NCBI GenBank assembly: GCA_019459285.1
Contig: JAIBEL010000016.1
Coordinates: 26,426-90,425 of the forward strand
DNA: 64,000 nucleotides
From: Rhizobium sp.
GTDB taxonomy: Bacteria; Pseudomonadota; Gammaproteobacteria; Burkholderiales; Thiobacillaceae
Direction of reading: 5' to 3'
Shown here in pieces: positions 1 through 9,441 of the stretch. Both the position numbers and the translations under genes were made by a program. Below the pieces are notes generated by a model. It had not been told where the DNA came from. It saw only the letters and a list, made by a program, of their open reading frames with translations, and ran no database searches. The first letter of the stretch is position 1. Every line of letters begins with the position of its first letter.

Positions 1-1646
1 CGCTCAAACACCTGCCCGCCTGGAAGGACCTGGAACAGCATTACAAGGCCATGCGCACTTTCGACATGCGTGCCGCATTCCGCGAGGATGCCAGCCGCTT
101 CGATCAACTCTCGCTACGCTGCGGGAACCTGCTGCTCGACTATTCGAAAAACCGCGTCACGCCCGACACCCTGAGCCTGTTGATGCAACTCGCACGCGAG
201 TCCGATCTGGAGGCCATGCGCACCGCCATGTTCAGCGGCGAGCGTATCAACTTCACCGAGCAGCGCGCCGTCCTGCACACGGCGCTGCGTGCGCCGGTTC
301 GTCCGCCGCTGGTGGTGGAAGGCGTGGACGTCGAACGCGAAGTCGCCAAAGTGCTCAACCGCATGCAGCGCTTCGTCGAATCGATCCATAACGGCAGCTG
401 GCGCGGCCATACCGGCAAGCCCATCCGCGACGTGGTGAACATCGGCATCGGCGGATCCGACCTCGGCCCTGCCATGGTGTGCCACGCACTTGACCATTAC
501 GCAGTGGAAAGCGTGCGGGTGCATTTCGTCTCCAACCTCGACCCTGCGCACCTGGCCGGTACGCTGAAGCAGCTCGACCCCGAAACTACACTGTTCATCG
601 TCGCCTCGAAAACTTTCACCACGCTGGAAACCCTGGCCAACGCCAATTCGGCCAAAGCCTGGCTGCTGGCCGCGCTGCGCGCGCCGGCTGCGGTGGCACG
701 GCATTTCGTGGCCCTGTCGACCAACGCCCAGGCGGTCGAGGCCTTTGGCATCGATCCCGACAACATGTTCATCTTCTGGGACTGGGTCGGCGGTCGTTAT
801 TCGCTGTGGTCGGCGATCGGCCTGTCGATCGCGCTGCAGATCGGCTGGGGCAACTTCCAGGCGCTGCTGGCGGGCGCGCACGCGATGGACATCCACTTCA
901 AGGAAGCGCCGCTGGAGGCCAACATGCCGGTGATCCTCGGCATGCTCGGCATCTGGTACGCCAACTTCTGGGGCACCGACACTTACGGCATCTTTCCCTA
1001 CGACCAGCGCCTGCGCCTGCTGGTGCCATTCCTGCAGCAGCTCGACATGGAATCGAACGGCAAGAACGTCAACCGCGCCAACAAGCTGGTCAACTACAAC
1101 ACCGGCCCCATTGTATGGGGCGCGCCCGGCACCAACGGCCAGCATGCGTTCTTCGAACTGGTGCACCAGGGCACGCGCCTGATTCCCACGGATTTCCTGG
1201 TGGCGGCGGTCAATTCCACGCCGCTGGCCGACCAGCACGAATGGCTGCTGGCCAATTGCCTGGCGCAGACCGAGGCCTTGCTGAAAGGAAAGTCGCGCGC
1301 GGTGATCGAGGCCGAACTGATCGCCCAGGGCATGAGCCGGGAAGACGCGAAAGCGCTCGCGCCGCACAAGGTCTTCCCCGGCAACCGCCCCAGCAACACG
1401 CTGCTCTACCAGAAGCTCGATCCGCACACGCTGGGCCTGCTGATCGCCCTCTACGAGCACAAGGTCTTCGTGCAGGGCGTGATCTGGCAGATCAACAGCT
1501 TCGACCAGTGGGGCGTCGAACTCGGCAAGCAGCTGGCGCCGCCGATCCGCGCCGCGCTGAGTTCGGTGCGCGCGGTCGGCGAACACGATGGTTCCACCCA
1601 GGGGCTGATCGCCGACATCCGCCGGCGACGCGGGCTCAGTACCTGA
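1..1646 (+). CDS. pgi: Glucose-6-phosphate isomerase (5' end outside window)
   Basis: Interconverts glucose-6-phosphate and fructose-6-phosphate in the cytoplasm. The reading frame is open from base 3, and the first visible residues (LKHLPAWKDLEQHYKAM) match the family N-terminus, so the true start lies upstream and only a few residues are missing. Family signatures are visible: IGIGGSDLGP near the N-terminal third, the SKTFTTLET sugar-phosphate loop, GGRYSLWSAIGL, and a C-terminal SFDQWGVELGK with the catalytic-lysine region. About 548 residues are visible, the usual length for bacterial Pgi. It converges on the next gene with an 11-base overlap of the 3' ends. I see no terminator between them. 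Confidence 0.97.
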   Translation, partial: LKHLPAWKDLEQHYKAMRTFDMRAAFREDASRFDQLSLRCGNLLLDYSKNRVTPDTLSLLMQLARESDLEAMRTAMFSGERINFTEQRAVLHTALRAPVRPPLVVEGVDVEREVAKVLNRMQRFVESIHNGSWRGHTGKPIRDVVNIGIGGSDLGPAMVCHALDHYAVESVRVHFVSNLDPAHLAGTLKQLDPETTLFIVASKTFTTLETLANANSAKAWLLAALRAPAAVARHFVALSTNAQAVEAFGIDPDNMFIFWDWVGGRYSLWSAIGLSIALQIGWGNFQALLAGAHAMDIHFKEAPLEANMPVILGMLGIWYANFWGTDTYGIFPYDQRLRLLVPFLQQLDMESNGKNVNRANKLVNYNTGPIVWGAPGTNGQHAFFELVHQGTRLIPTDFLVAAVNSTPLADQHEWLLANCLAQTEALLKGKSRAVIEAELIAQGMSREDAKALAPHKVFPGNRPSNTLLYQKLDPHTLGLLIALYEHKVFVQGVIWQINSFDQWGVELGKQLAPPIRAALSSVRAVGEHDGSTQGLIADIRRRRGLST

Positions 1647-3078
1647 CTCGCACGCGGTAGGTCAATGTCGTCTTGCCTTCCGCGGGAATCTTCACTTTCC
1701 ACTCCGCCGTGCCGGATGCCGCCTTGGTGTGCGGCTGCGATTCGCTCACCATCGTCCAGTCGCCCGGCATCGGCTCGCGCACGGTGACGGTCACCGCCTC
1801 CGGCTTGGCATTTTTCAATACGATTTCATAGGCCGACTCGAATACATAGTTGAAGCGGCCGCTACCCGCCAGTTTCTGGAAGGCGGTCTGTTTCCTGTCC
1901 GCGGTAATGTCAAACGCTTCGCCCAGCTTCAGGCGCACGGTCTCGTTCTTCGGCGTATGGTCGATGCGATCCTCGCCGACGAATTGCGCGTTGCCCTGCC
2001 CGTCCCGCTTGTAGACGCGGATCACGCCCTTCGGCAAGGGCACGCCGAGGCCTTCGCCCTTGTTGTCGAATTCGACGAACACGCCGACCTTGATCTTCTG
2101 GCCGATTTCGCCGACCTGCCCCGAGTAGTAGTAATTCGCACCCTCGAGCAGGAATTCCTTTCTCACCGGCACCCGGCTCGCCGCCATCAGTGCAACCTGC
2201 TTGGTCTGGTTCTCCGCCAGCGTGGTGGGACGCTGCAGCGTGTAGAGATGGTATTCAAACAGCGATTCCTGCTGCAGGTCGGCAGCGTCGGCCACTTTCG
2301 CCGCCATTGCCATCGTCGCACGCGACATCGGCTGTGCCTCGCGCACCCGGTTGAGGTCGCCTGCCACCAGTTGCAGCTTGGCATTCGGATAGGCCGCCCC
2401 GCTCTGGTTGGTCAGCGTCACCCAGCCGTTCAGGTCGAGCCCGTCGTCATCGGCATTCAGTTCGGCCACATAATCCGCGCGCCACGCCAGACCCGAGGTC
2501 AGATAGGACAGCTCCAGGTTCTGCATGCCCGCAGATGGGTTGAGCAGCGAAATGACCAGGGTGGGCGTATCACGCAGGGTGTCGGGTACGCCGGGAAACG
2601 CCAGTCGTCCCGGCACGCCGGTTTCGATGCGGCCGTCGGCAAACTTGAGCACCACGCCGTTGTTGGTCGAAAGCACGGTGGCGGTTTCGCGGGTTTCCAC
2701 GTCGGTGCCCGCATGCATGCGTATGACGCTGACCTCGCGTCCGACATATTTATCGAGCAGCTTTTGCGGGGTCAGCAGATCAAAATCGAAATTCTGTTCC
2801 TGCAGCCGGAATCCGGCCGGATTCGACAGATTGCGCAACTGCGCGGTTTCGGGGCGCATCTGCGCCGACACTTCGCGCCACGCCAGCCGATTGAAATCGC
2901 GTCCCAGCCTGACCCGCCGCGTATCCTTCACCAGCGCCAGGTTGTCGTTGTAGATTGTGACCGCCACACCTGACTGGTCGGATGCGGTGCTGACGATCTC
3001 ATCGCGTGGCGCCGCCCAACTGGTCTGTGACGCGACCATCAGGCCGGCGACTATCGTGTTGCGCAGTGTTACCTTCAT
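1636..3078 (-). CDS. DUF4139 domain exported protein
   Basis: Predicted exported protein of 480 residues; the biochemical role is unknown. The chosen start is the second of two adjacent ATGs (3078). A GAGGA ribosome site lies 8 bases upstream, and the protein then opens with a clean signal peptide ending near SWAAP. The rest looks like the DUF4139 family: an N-terminal part with the phrase VAVTIYNDNLALVKD, a central beta-rich domain (SGLAWRADYVAELNADDD), and a C-terminal region ending in TLTYRVRVRY. No catalytic motif is evident. It is transcribed away from the EAL/HDOD gene, so the two share a 98-base divergent promoter region. It is most likely a periplasmic or outer-membrane-associated protein. 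Confidence 0.75.
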   Translation of the reverse strand: MKVTLRNTIVAGLMVASQTSWAAPRDEIVSTASDQSGVAVTIYNDNLALVKDTRRVRLGRDFNRLAWREVSAQMRPETAQLRNLSNPAGFRLQEQNFDFDLLTPQKLLDKYVGREVSVIRMHAGTDVETRETATVLSTNNGVVLKFADGRIETGVPGRLAFPGVPDTLRDTPTLVISLLNPSAGMQNLELSYLTSGLAWRADYVAELNADDDGLDLNGWVTLTNQSGAAYPNAKLQLVAGDLNRVREAQPMSRATMAMAAKVADAADLQQESLFEYHLYTLQRPTTLAENQTKQVALMAASRVPVRKEFLLEGANYYYSGQVGEIGQKIKVGVFVEFDNKGEGLGVPLPKGVIRVYKRDGQGNAQFVGEDRIDHTPKNETVRLKLGEAFDITADRKQTAFQKLAGSGRFNYVFESAYEIVLKNAKPEAVTVTVREPMPGDWTMVSESQPHTKAASGTAEWKVKIPAEGKTTLTYRVRVRY

Positions 3079-3176
3079 CATTAGGGTCCTCGTCCAGGTC
3101 TTTCCACAAGATTCCATGATGACGCAAGCACGCGAAAAATGCTTCTCGGCGCTAGAATGAACGTACAAATCCCGTA

Positions 3177-4478
3177 GTGAGCGACATGATCTCAGACGAC
3201 CCCACTCCCTCGCGTATCGTTGGCGGCGGCATCAATACCACCGAATCCGAACAGCCCGTGGTGGTGACGCAGATGCTCGGCATAGCCAGCAGCGACCCGG
3301 TTCGCGAGGAAGTCTTGCGGGCGCGCTTCCTGTCGTTCGATCCGCTGTTCGATGTCGCCTCCAATCTGGTTGCGCACCAACTCGTTCTGCGCGGCCGGGC
3401 CGCCGCCGCCGATGCGCCAGCCGAACTCCGACAAATGGAGGAAGACATGTTGCTGACCGGCCTGTATTCCCTGACGCAGGACGGTCTGACCGGAGAACTG
3501 CCCCTGCTGGTGCGAATCAGCACGGCCATGCTGTTCAGCGAGGTGCCGCAACAACTCAACCACCGCCAGCTGATCTGGTGCGTGAGCCTCGACAACGAGC
3601 AGCACCTGGCGCGCGCCCTGGCGCTGCAGGATGCCGGGTTGACGTTCTGCCCCACACTCAACCCCAAGGATGCGGTCGTGCAGGACAGCCTGTCCGCCTG
3701 GCGCTACCTTGCCTGCAATGCCGACGACACGCCGCCCGCCACTGCTGCGCGCCTGATCGTGGATGGCGTGCGGCATGCCCACGCCCAGGCTCGTTGGCCC
3801 GGCAATACCTGGTTCCGAGGCAGCTTCTTTTCCGGCGACACCCAGCCCGCCGAAATCAGCCATGAACAGGCCGTCCAGCTGGATCTGCTGGCCATCGCCC
3901 TGCGCGAATCGGTCGAAACCATGGTGCAGTTTTTCCGCCTGAACCCCGATATGGCACCACGCCTGCTTGCCATTGCCAACTCCCAGGCCGGCGGCTTGAG
4001 CCGACCCGCCGAATCGACGGCGCATGCGTTGATCATGCTGGGCCCGCAGCGCGCCGGCCGCGTGGCGGCCCTGCTGGCGCTGGCGGGCAGGCAGCCCACC
4101 GAATCCTCGCGTCACTATGCCATCACCGCGCTGACACGCGCGCTGTTCATGGGGAAGATCACCCGCCTGGGTGCGCCGGCCGAGAGCGCCGCCGCCGCAT
4201 TCGAAATCGGCCTGCTGTCGACCGCCACGCATGCGCTGTCGCTGCCGGTGGAAACGCTCATCCGCAAGCTGGGCCTGTCGGCAACCAGTGCGCGCGCGCT
4301 GAGCTCACACCCGTCGCCCGAAGGGGCCATGCTGCAATTGACCTATGCCTGTGAAAACAACGACGTCGAGACATTGGCTTCGTACGCGCAGCAACTGGAC
4401 ATTCCGCTTCACCAGATTTCCGTGGCCTATCTGGACGCCTTGATCGCCGCATCCGAACTCGACGCCGCCCTGCATTGA
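3177..4478 (+). CDS. Degenerate EAL plus HDOD signalling protein
   Basis: 433 residues resembling the YuxH-type EAL-HDOD family of signal-transduction proteins. The N-terminal half keeps the fold cue FLSFDPLFDVASNLVAHQLVLRG (shown here in part), but the EAL signature glutamate is replaced (HQL in place of YEL), so cyclic-di-GMP hydrolysis is unlikely. The C-terminal half has HDOD features: VETMVQFFRLNPDMAPRLLA, AHALIMLGPQRAGRVAALL and a final leucine-rich helical region. HDOD proteins act as protein-interaction scaffolds in signalling. Two starts are possible, GTG at 3177 or ATG at 3186; neither has a strong ribosome site. The gene stands alone between a divergent DUF4139 gene and the exonuclease. 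Confidence 0.7.
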   Translation: MSDMISDDPTPSRIVGGGINTTESEQPVVVTQMLGIASSDPVREEVLRARFLSFDPLFDVASNLVAHQLVLRGRAAAADAPAELRQMEEDMLLTGLYSLTQDGLTGELPLLVRISTAMLFSEVPQQLNHRQLIWCVSLDNEQHLARALALQDAGLTFCPTLNPKDAVVQDSLSAWRYLACNADDTPPATAARLIVDGVRHAHAQARWPGNTWFRGSFFSGDTQPAEISHEQAVQLDLLAIALRESVETMVQFFRLNPDMAPRLLAIANSQAGGLSRPAESTAHALIMLGPQRAGRVAALLALAGRQPTESSRHYAITALTRALFMGKITRLGAPAESAAAAFEIGLLSTATHALSLPVETLIRKLGLSATSARALSSHPSPEGAMLQLTYACENNDVETLASYAQQLDIPLHQISVAYLDALIAASELDAALH

Positions 4479-4515
4479 CAGCGTAAAATGGCGGCTTTTG
4501 TTTGCCGCCCGCGCC

Positions 4516-5292
4516 ATGCATCCCACCCTGGTTTTCGACATTGAAACGATCCCCGACCTTGCCGGTTTCGCCGCCGTCAACGGTATAGACGAAGGAACGC
4601 TGCCGCAGGCCGAGCTTGCCGAAATGGCGCTGCTTGCCCGCCGCCAGAAAACCGGCAGCGATTTCATGCCGCACCACCTGCACCGCATCGTCGCGATCTC
4701 CTGCGTGCTGCGAAGCGGCGACCAGCTCAAGGTCTGGTCGCTCGGTGAGCCCGACAGCAGCGAGGCCGAACTGATCCAGCGCTTCTATGACGGCATCGAA
4801 CGCTATACCCCCCAACTCGTGTCATGGAACGGCGGGGGGTTCGACCTGCCGGTGCTGCATTACCGCGCGCTGATTCATGGTGTGGCAGCGGCGCGCTACT
4901 GGGACTGGGGCGATGACGACAAGGAATTCAAGTGGAACAGCTATCTCGGGCGCTACCACACCCGCCACCTCGACCTGATGGACGTGCTGGCGATGTACCA
5001 GCCGCGCGCCAACGCCCCGCTCGACCAGATGGCCAAGCTATGCGGTTTTCCCGGCAAGCTGGGGATGGATGGCTCGAAAGTGCTGGACGCCTTCCAGAAC
5101 GGCGAGATCGAGGCTATCCGCAATTACTGTGAAACCGATGTCATGAACACCTGGCTGGTCTATCTGCGCTTCCAGAAAATGCGCGGCACGCTGACCGAGT
5201 CGGCCTACGCCGCCGAGATCGAGCTCGCGCGCAGCACGGTACTGGCCCATCCCGCCACGCACTGGCAGGAATTCCTGGCGGCCTGGGCATGA
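4516..5292 (+). CDS. Predicted 3'-5' exonuclease, PolB-like (DEDDy)
   Basis: 258 residues from ATG 4516 (an in-frame GTG-type start at 4498 would add six residues). It matches the PF10108-type family of stand-alone exonucleases related to the proofreading domain of family-B DNA polymerases. Three exonuclease motifs are visible: FDIETIPD (Exo I, residues about 7-14), [10 protein letters not shown] (Exo II) and YCETDVMNT (Exo III, with Tyr and Asp spaced as in DEDDy enzymes). It presumably trims DNA or RNA 3' ends in a metal-dependent way; the cellular substrate is not known. The stop overlaps the rlmD start by four bases (ATGA), so the two are probably translated as a unit. Confidence 0.85.
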   Translation: MHPTLVFDIETIPDLAGFAAVNGIDEGTLPQAELAEMALLARRQKTGSDFMPHHLHRIVAISCVLRSGDQLKVWSLGEPDSSEAELIQRFYDGIERYTPQLVSWNGGGFDLPVLHYRALIHGVAAARYWDWGDDDKEFKWNSYLGRYHTRHLDLMDVLAMYQPRANAPLDQMAKLCGFPGKLGMDGSKVLDAFQNGEIEAIRNYCETDVMNTWLVYLRFQKMRGTLTESAYAAEIELARSTVLAHPATHWQEFLAAWA

Positions 5293-6587
5293 ATCAAATC
5301 GTCGACATTCTTTCCCTCGACCATGAGGGCCACGGCGTCGCACGCGTCGACGGCAAGGTCACCTTCGTCGACGGCGCGCTGGCGGGCGAACGTGCGGAAA
5401 TCGCCATCTACCGCAAACATGCCAAGTACAACTCGGCCAACGCCATCGCCATCCTCAAGACCAGCGCGCAGCGTGCCACGCCGCGCTGCCCGTATTTCGG
5501 CCGCTGCGGCGGCTGCTCGATGCAGCACCTGGAAGCCAGCGCCCAGGTCGCCGCCAAGCAGCGCGTACTGGAGGAAAACCTCGCCCGCATTGGCAAGGTC
5601 AAACCGGATGTGATCCTGTCCGCCCTGCACGGCCCGAGCTGGGGCTATCGCACCCGCGCACGGTTATCCGCGCGCTGGGTCGACAAGAAGGGCGGTGGCT
5701 TGGTCGGCTTCCGCGAAAAACGTTCCAGCTACATCGCCGACATGGCGAGTTGCGAAGTGCTCACCCCCGATGTCTCGGCGCTGATCCAGCCGCTGCGCGA
5801 CCTGATGAGCATGCTGTCGAACGCCGACCGCATCCCTCAGATCGAGATCGCCGTCGGCGAACATATCACCGTGCTGGTGTTCCGACTGCTCGAACCCTGG
5901 ACCGACGAGGATGCTGCCCAGGTGCGGGCGTTTGCCGACCGGCATCGCATACAGATATGGGAGCAGGCCAAAGGCCCCGACACCGTGCGCCCGTTCTGGC
6001 CCGACATCGCGCCCGAGCTCAGCTACAGCCTGCCCGAATTCGGCCTGACGATGCCGTTCAGACCCACCGATTTCACCCAGGTCAACACCGCCATCAACCG
6101 CGCGCTGATCAGCCGCGCGCTGCGCCTGCTCGACCCACAACCGGGCGAACGCATTGCCGATTTGTTCTGCGGCCTGGGCAACTTCACCCTGCCCATCGCC
6201 CGAAGCGGGGCCAACGTACTCGGCATCGAAGGCAGTACGGAGCTCGTCGCCCGCGCCCGCGCGAATGCTCTGCATAACGCGCTGCCCAACGCCCACTTCG
6301 TGGTCGACAACCTGTTCGAAATGACGCCCGAGAAATTCGCGGCCCTCGGACATTTCGACAAGCTGCTGATCGATCCGCCGCGCTCCGGCGCCATCGAGGT
6401 CGTCAAATCGCTGCCCGACGATGGGACGCCACAGCGTATCGTCTATGTCTCGTGCGACCCCGCCACGCTGGCACGGGACGCCGAGGTGCTGGTACACGTC
6501 AAGGGTTACCGGCTCGAAGCCGCCGGCGTCGCCAACATGTTCCCGCATACCGCACATGTGGAGTCGATTGCCCTGTTTACGCGGTAA
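5289..6587 (+). CDS. rlmD: 23S rRNA (uracil-1939-C5)-methyltransferase
   Basis: S-adenosylmethionine-dependent enzyme making m5U1939 in 23S rRNA, 432 residues. An N-terminal TRAM-like domain (residues 1-60) is followed by the [4Fe-4S] cysteines Cys67, Cys73, Cys76 and Cys155 ([14 protein letters not shown]). The methyltransferase domain carries [12 protein letters not shown] (SAM site, about 291-302), IDPPRSG (361-367) and the catalytic Cys389 in [13 protein letters not shown]. The iron-sulfur cysteines and length separate RlmD from TrmA. It overlaps the exonuclease gene by four bases and is followed by lysC after 47 bases. Confidence 0.95.
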   Translation: MNQIVDILSLDHEGHGVARVDGKVTFVDGALAGERAEIAIYRKHAKYNSANAIAILKTSAQRATPRCPYFGRCGGCSMQHLEASAQVAAKQRVLEENLARIGKVKPDVILSALHGPSWGYRTRARLSARWVDKKGGGLVGFREKRSSYIADMASCEVLTPDVSALIQPLRDLMSMLSNADRIPQIEIAVGEHITVLVFRLLEPWTDEDAAQVRAFADRHRIQIWEQAKGPDTVRPFWPDIAPELSYSLPEFGLTMPFRPTDFTQVNTAINRALISRALRLLDPQPGERIADLFCGLGNFTLPIARSGANVLGIEGSTELVARARANALHNALPNAHFVVDNLFEMTPEKFAALGHFDKLLIDPPRSGAIEVVKSLPDDGTPQRIVYVSCDPATLARDAEVLVHVKGYRLEAAGVANMFPHTAHVESIALFTR

Positions 6588-6634
6588 TCCATTAAAATCC
6601 CGCCTTTACCTAGCCCTCAACCCCTGGCCCTAAC

Positions 6635-7864
6635 ATGGCACTCATCGTACAAAAATACGGCGGCACCTCGGTCGCCAACGTCGAACGCATCCGCGCCGTA
6701 GCGGAACGCGTCGCCAAATTCAAAATGCTCGGCCACCAGGTGGTGGTCGTACTCTCGGCCATGTCGGGTGAGACCAACCGGCTGATCGCACTGGCGAAAG
6801 GCATTCAGGCACAGCCCGACCCGCGCGAACTCGACATGCTGGTGTCCACCGGCGAACAGGTCACCATCGCCCTGCTCGCCATGGCGCTGAAAGACCTCGG
6901 CCTGAAAGCCAAGAGCTATACCGGCGCGCAGGTGCGCATTCTCACCGACAACGCCTTCACCAAGGCGCGTATTCTCAGCATCGACGAGGCCAACATGCGG
7001 CGCGACCTCGATTCCGGCCACGTGGTCGTGGTCGCCGGCTTCCAGGGCGTCGACGAACAAGGCAACATCACCACGCTGGGCCGCGGCGGTTCCGACACCA
7101 CCGGCGTCGCACTGGCGGCCGCCTTGAAAGCCGATGAGTGCCAGATCTACACCGACGTCGACGGCGTCTACACCACCGATCCGCGCATCGTGCCCGAGGC
7201 ACGCCGGTTGAAGACCGTCACCTTCGAGGAAATGCTCGAAATGGCGAGCCTAGGTTCCAAGGTGCTGCAGATCCGCTCGGTCGAGTTCGCCGGCAAATAC
7301 AAAGTCAAACTTCGTGTGCTGTCCAGCTTTCAGGATGAAGGCGACGGTACGCTCATCACCTTCGAGGAAAACGACAACATGGAACAGGCCATCATCTCCG
7401 GCATCGCGTTCAACCGCGACGAAGCCAAAATCACCGTGGTCGGCGTGCCCGACCAGCCCGGCATCGCCTACCAGATCCTCGGCCCGGTGGCCGACGCCAA
7501 CATCGACGTTGACATGATCGTGCAGAACGTCGGCCACGCGAACACCACCGACTTCACCTTCACCGTGCACCGCAACGATTTTGCCAAGGCCATGGACATC
7601 GTCAAGGCCAATGCTGCGACCACCGGCGCACGCGAAATCACCGGCGACGACAAGATCGCCAAGGTCTCGATCGTCGGTGTCGGCATGCGCTCTCACGTCG
7701 GCATCGCGCGCAGGATGTTCGAAACCCTGTCCAAGGAAAACATCAACCTGCAGATGATCTCGACGTCCGAAATCAAAATCTCGGTGGTGGTCGAGGACAA
7801 GTACATGGAACTCGCCGTGCGCGCGCTGCACCAAGCCTTCGAACTCGACAAGGCCGCCGTCTGA
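6635..7864 (+). CDS. lysC: Aspartate kinase
   Basis: First step of the aspartate pathway: phosphorylates aspartate on the way to lysine, methionine and threonine. The 409-residue protein starts [13 protein letters not shown], the classical kinase signature, and has the second signature [16 protein letters not shown] in the middle. Two ACT domains follow (about 262-400), including [20 protein letters not shown], which is the usual binding site for lysine and threonine feedback. The length is that of monofunctional LysC, without a homoserine dehydrogenase domain. The ATG is preceded by a pyrimidine-rich stretch with no obvious Shine-Dalgarno. tRNA-Ser follows 43 bases downstream. Confidence 0.97.
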   Translation: MALIVQKYGGTSVANVERIRAVAERVAKFKMLGHQVVVVLSAMSGETNRLIALAKGIQAQPDPRELDMLVSTGEQVTIALLAMALKDLGLKAKSYTGAQVRILTDNAFTKARILSIDEANMRRDLDSGHVVVVAGFQGVDEQGNITTLGRGGSDTTGVALAAALKADECQIYTDVDGVYTTDPRIVPEARRLKTVTFEEMLEMASLGSKVLQIRSVEFAGKYKVKLRVLSSFQDEGDGTLITFEENDNMEQAIISGIAFNRDEAKITVVGVPDQPGIAYQILGPVADANIDVDMIVQNVGHANTTDFTFTVHRNDFAKAMDIVKANAATTGAREITGDDKIAKVSIVGVGMRSHVGIARRMFETLSKENINLQMISTSEIKISVVVEDKYMELAVRALHQAFELDKAAV

Positions 7865-7907
7865 GGTGGCTTTCCGCCGCGCATTCCGCTACAATGCGCG
7901 GCGGTTC

Positions 7908-8001
7908 GGAGACGTGGCCGAGTGGTTGAAGGTACTCCCCTGCTAAGGGAGCATGCGGGCTTAAACCTGCATCGAGGGTTCGAATCCCTCCGTCTCCGCC
8001 A
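7908..8001 (+). tRNA. tRNA-Ser (anticodon GCT)
   Basis: Starts GGAGACG and closes with CGTCTCC, a G discriminator and an encoded CCA. The anticodon loop CTGCTAA (7940-7946) sits between CTCCC and GGGAG, giving anticodon GCT for AGC/AGU serine codons. The long variable arm expected for tRNA-Ser is present (GCATGCGGGCTTAAACCTGC). A TACAAT hexamer at 7890-7895 is a plausible -10 element. Confidence 0.97.
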
Positions 8002-8050
8002 AATTCAGATTGCAGACAGATTCCATCTGTCCAAGATCACCAAAACTGCG

Positions 8051-8056
8051 TATAAT
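8051..8056 (+). promoter_or_regulatory. -10 element of the tRNA-Arg promoter
   Basis: A perfect TATAAT hexamer lies 15 bases before the tRNA-Arg gene. The expected -35 position holds only a poor match (TGTCCA), so the call rests on the -10 box and its placement. Confidence 0.6.
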
Positions 8057-8070
8057 ACGCAACCTTCAAA

Positions 8071-8147
8071 GCGCCCGTAGCTCAGCTGGATAGAGTACTT
8101 GGCTACGAACCAAGGGGTCAGGAGTTCGAATCTCTTCGGGCGCACCA
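8071..8147 (+). tRNA. tRNA-Arg (anticodon ACG)
   Basis: 77 bases including CCA. The acceptor GCGCCCG pairs with CGGGCGC, and the anticodon stem CTTGG/CCAAG encloses CTACGAA, giving ACG (read as ICG after deamination, for CGU/CGC/CGA). The D-loop (AGCTCAGCTGGATAGAG) and T-loop (GTTCGAATC) are canonical. Confidence 0.97.
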
Positions 8148-8153
8148 CCATAC

Positions 8154-8187
8154 AAAAAGGCCGATTCCAAATGGAATCGGCCTTTTT
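8154..8187 (+). terminator. Intrinsic terminator after tRNA-Arg
   Basis: A 16-base perfect inverted repeat (8154-8169 with 8172-8187) has a two-base loop and ends in five T residues; the A-run on the other side makes it potentially bidirectional. It is well placed to end the tRNA transcript and to insulate the convergent HiPIP gene. Confidence 0.9.
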
Positions 8188-8311
8188 CATTTCAACGGCA
8201 GATCGTATTTTCGGCGCAAAGCCAACCACCCGGTGAACGAATCACCGCCTCACGTGCGCATCCTTGCCAGCCTTCGCTCAGATGCGCGAATCACTCATTG
8301 CTTGCTGATAG

Positions 8312-8602
8312 CTACTTGGCGGCAACCCACGCCACGCAATAGCCCTGAGGAGAGATTTCCGTATCTCCAGGGAAAATCTTGCAGCCGCCAAGCGCCTTCG
8401 GTGTTTTACCCGGAACGAAATGCATGCAGGTTGCGCAGTGCTTGTCCCCGTTGGGCTTGTCCTGGTATTTCATTGCAGTGCGCATGGCGGCATTGGTTGC
8501 GGCCATTGCCTTTCCCGATACGGCGACCACGGGAATCATGGCGAGCGCTGCGCCGCTGATCTTCAGGAATTGACGACGTGAAGGCTTCAGTTCTTCTTTC
8601 AT
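8312..8602 (-). CDS. High-potential iron-sulfur protein (HiPIP), Tat-exported
   Basis: Small periplasmic electron carrier with a [4Fe-4S] cluster cycling between the +2 and +3 states. The start chosen is ATG 8602, with AAGGAAG seven bases upstream, giving 96 residues. The N-terminus is a twin-arginine signal (SRRQFLK then a hydrophobic stretch ending near KAMA), consistent with folding and cluster insertion before export. The four cluster ligands are Cys56, Cys59, Cys74 and Cys89, with the family spacing CATC, GGC and GYCVAW. HiPIPs connect bc1 complexes to terminal oxidases or reaction centres in sulfur, iron and phototrophic bacteria. Nothing nearby identifies its partner. The gene is monocistronic between two plus-strand units. 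Confidence 0.92.
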   Translation of the reverse strand: MKEELKPSRRQFLKISGAALAMIPVVAVSGKAMAATNAAMRTAMKYQDKPNGDKHCATCMHFVPGKTPKALGGCKIFPGDTEISPQGYCVAWVAAK

Positions 8603-8854
8603 TGCTGGCTTCCTTTTGCTGGCGGTTAATAAAAGACTCTCCGGCATACTACATGACGACAGGGGCCGGTTCGCCTCGGGGCTGACTTGGGCTTACGCCT
8701 GAATCAGATCGTGCTCAATAATATATCTCAAATTAAAGACACGGTGATCTTGTTTCATCCATTCAGGCAAGAAAACCCGTCCCAATCCGACATGCCTGTT
8801 TCGCATACGCTGAAACAGTAGAATTATGAGTCCCAGAATCCACGGGAGTTCACG

Positions 8855-9292
8855 ATGAAAAAAATTGGTCTGCTCTGCCTGCTGGTCTCACTTCCGGTCT
8901 TTGCACAATCAGAAATATCCGGCAAGGCCCATGTCGTCGATGGCAATACGATTCATGTCGCCACCGATCATGGAACGACCAAGGTGCGCTTACTGGGCAT
9001 CGCGGCCCCGGACAACCACCAGTCCGGTGGCGATGAAGCAACAGCGTTCTTGGAACATTATGCGGAAGGCGAGCCGGTGCACTGCACGCTTGATGGAACT
9101 CAATTTCAAATGCACGAAGTCGGGATTTGTTATGTGGCCGGACAGGATATTGCCGCTGCCGTGATCCGGGCTGGCCTGGCCCGGGATTGCCCCGCTGTGT
9201 CCGGTGGCCGGTATTGGCCGATTGAAAGACCAGAAGCACAAAAGCTTCCCCTGCCCGACTATTGCCAATCGGACTCGGCGCGTCATCGCTAG
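8855..9292 (+). CDS. Staphylococcal-nuclease-like exported protein, catalytic residues lost
   Basis: 145 residues with a signal peptide (cleavage near FAQS) and a strong ribosome site (GGGAG). The SNase/thermonuclease fold is recognisable: AHVVDGNTIHV, TTKVRLLGIAAPD and the later IRAGLAR segment. However, the calcium and catalytic positions differ. DGDT is DGNT (Asn31), the second aspartate of the I-D-x-P motif is Ala50, and the glutamate is Asp53. The arginine that normally follows the middle strands (RGLAY-type) is also not visible. Arg45 is kept. It is therefore probably not an active nuclease but a binding protein on the same OB-fold. Local GC is lower than in flanking housekeeping genes. 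Confidence 0.7.
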   Translation: MKKIGLLCLLVSLPVFAQSEISGKAHVVDGNTIHVATDHGTTKVRLLGIAAPDNHQSGGDEATAFLEHYAEGEPVHCTLDGTQFQMHEVGICYVAGQDIAAAVIRAGLARDCPAVSGGRYWPIERPEAQKLPLPDYCQSDSARHR

Positions 9293-9441
9293 CGCCAGGC
9301 TATGGCGATGCCACGGATCAGGCTCGGCAAGATCGAACACCGACGAATCATGCTGAAACGGACATACCCAGGAGTCATGCCCGGTATAAAACGTCGTTTT
9401 CACCTAGAATGGCCATTAAATAGATTGATCGAATAAACGCC

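Noticed and set aside
114..1586. 490-codon open frame antisense to pgi
   Set aside because: Shadow of a well-conserved gene.
7908..8147. tRNA genes as phage or island attachment sites
   Set aside because: No integrase, no repeated tRNA 3' end and no foreign block next to any of the tRNA genes.
8005..8229. 74-codon open frame on the minus strand
   Set aside because: Its translation is the reverse complement of tRNA-Arg, a well-known annotation artefact.
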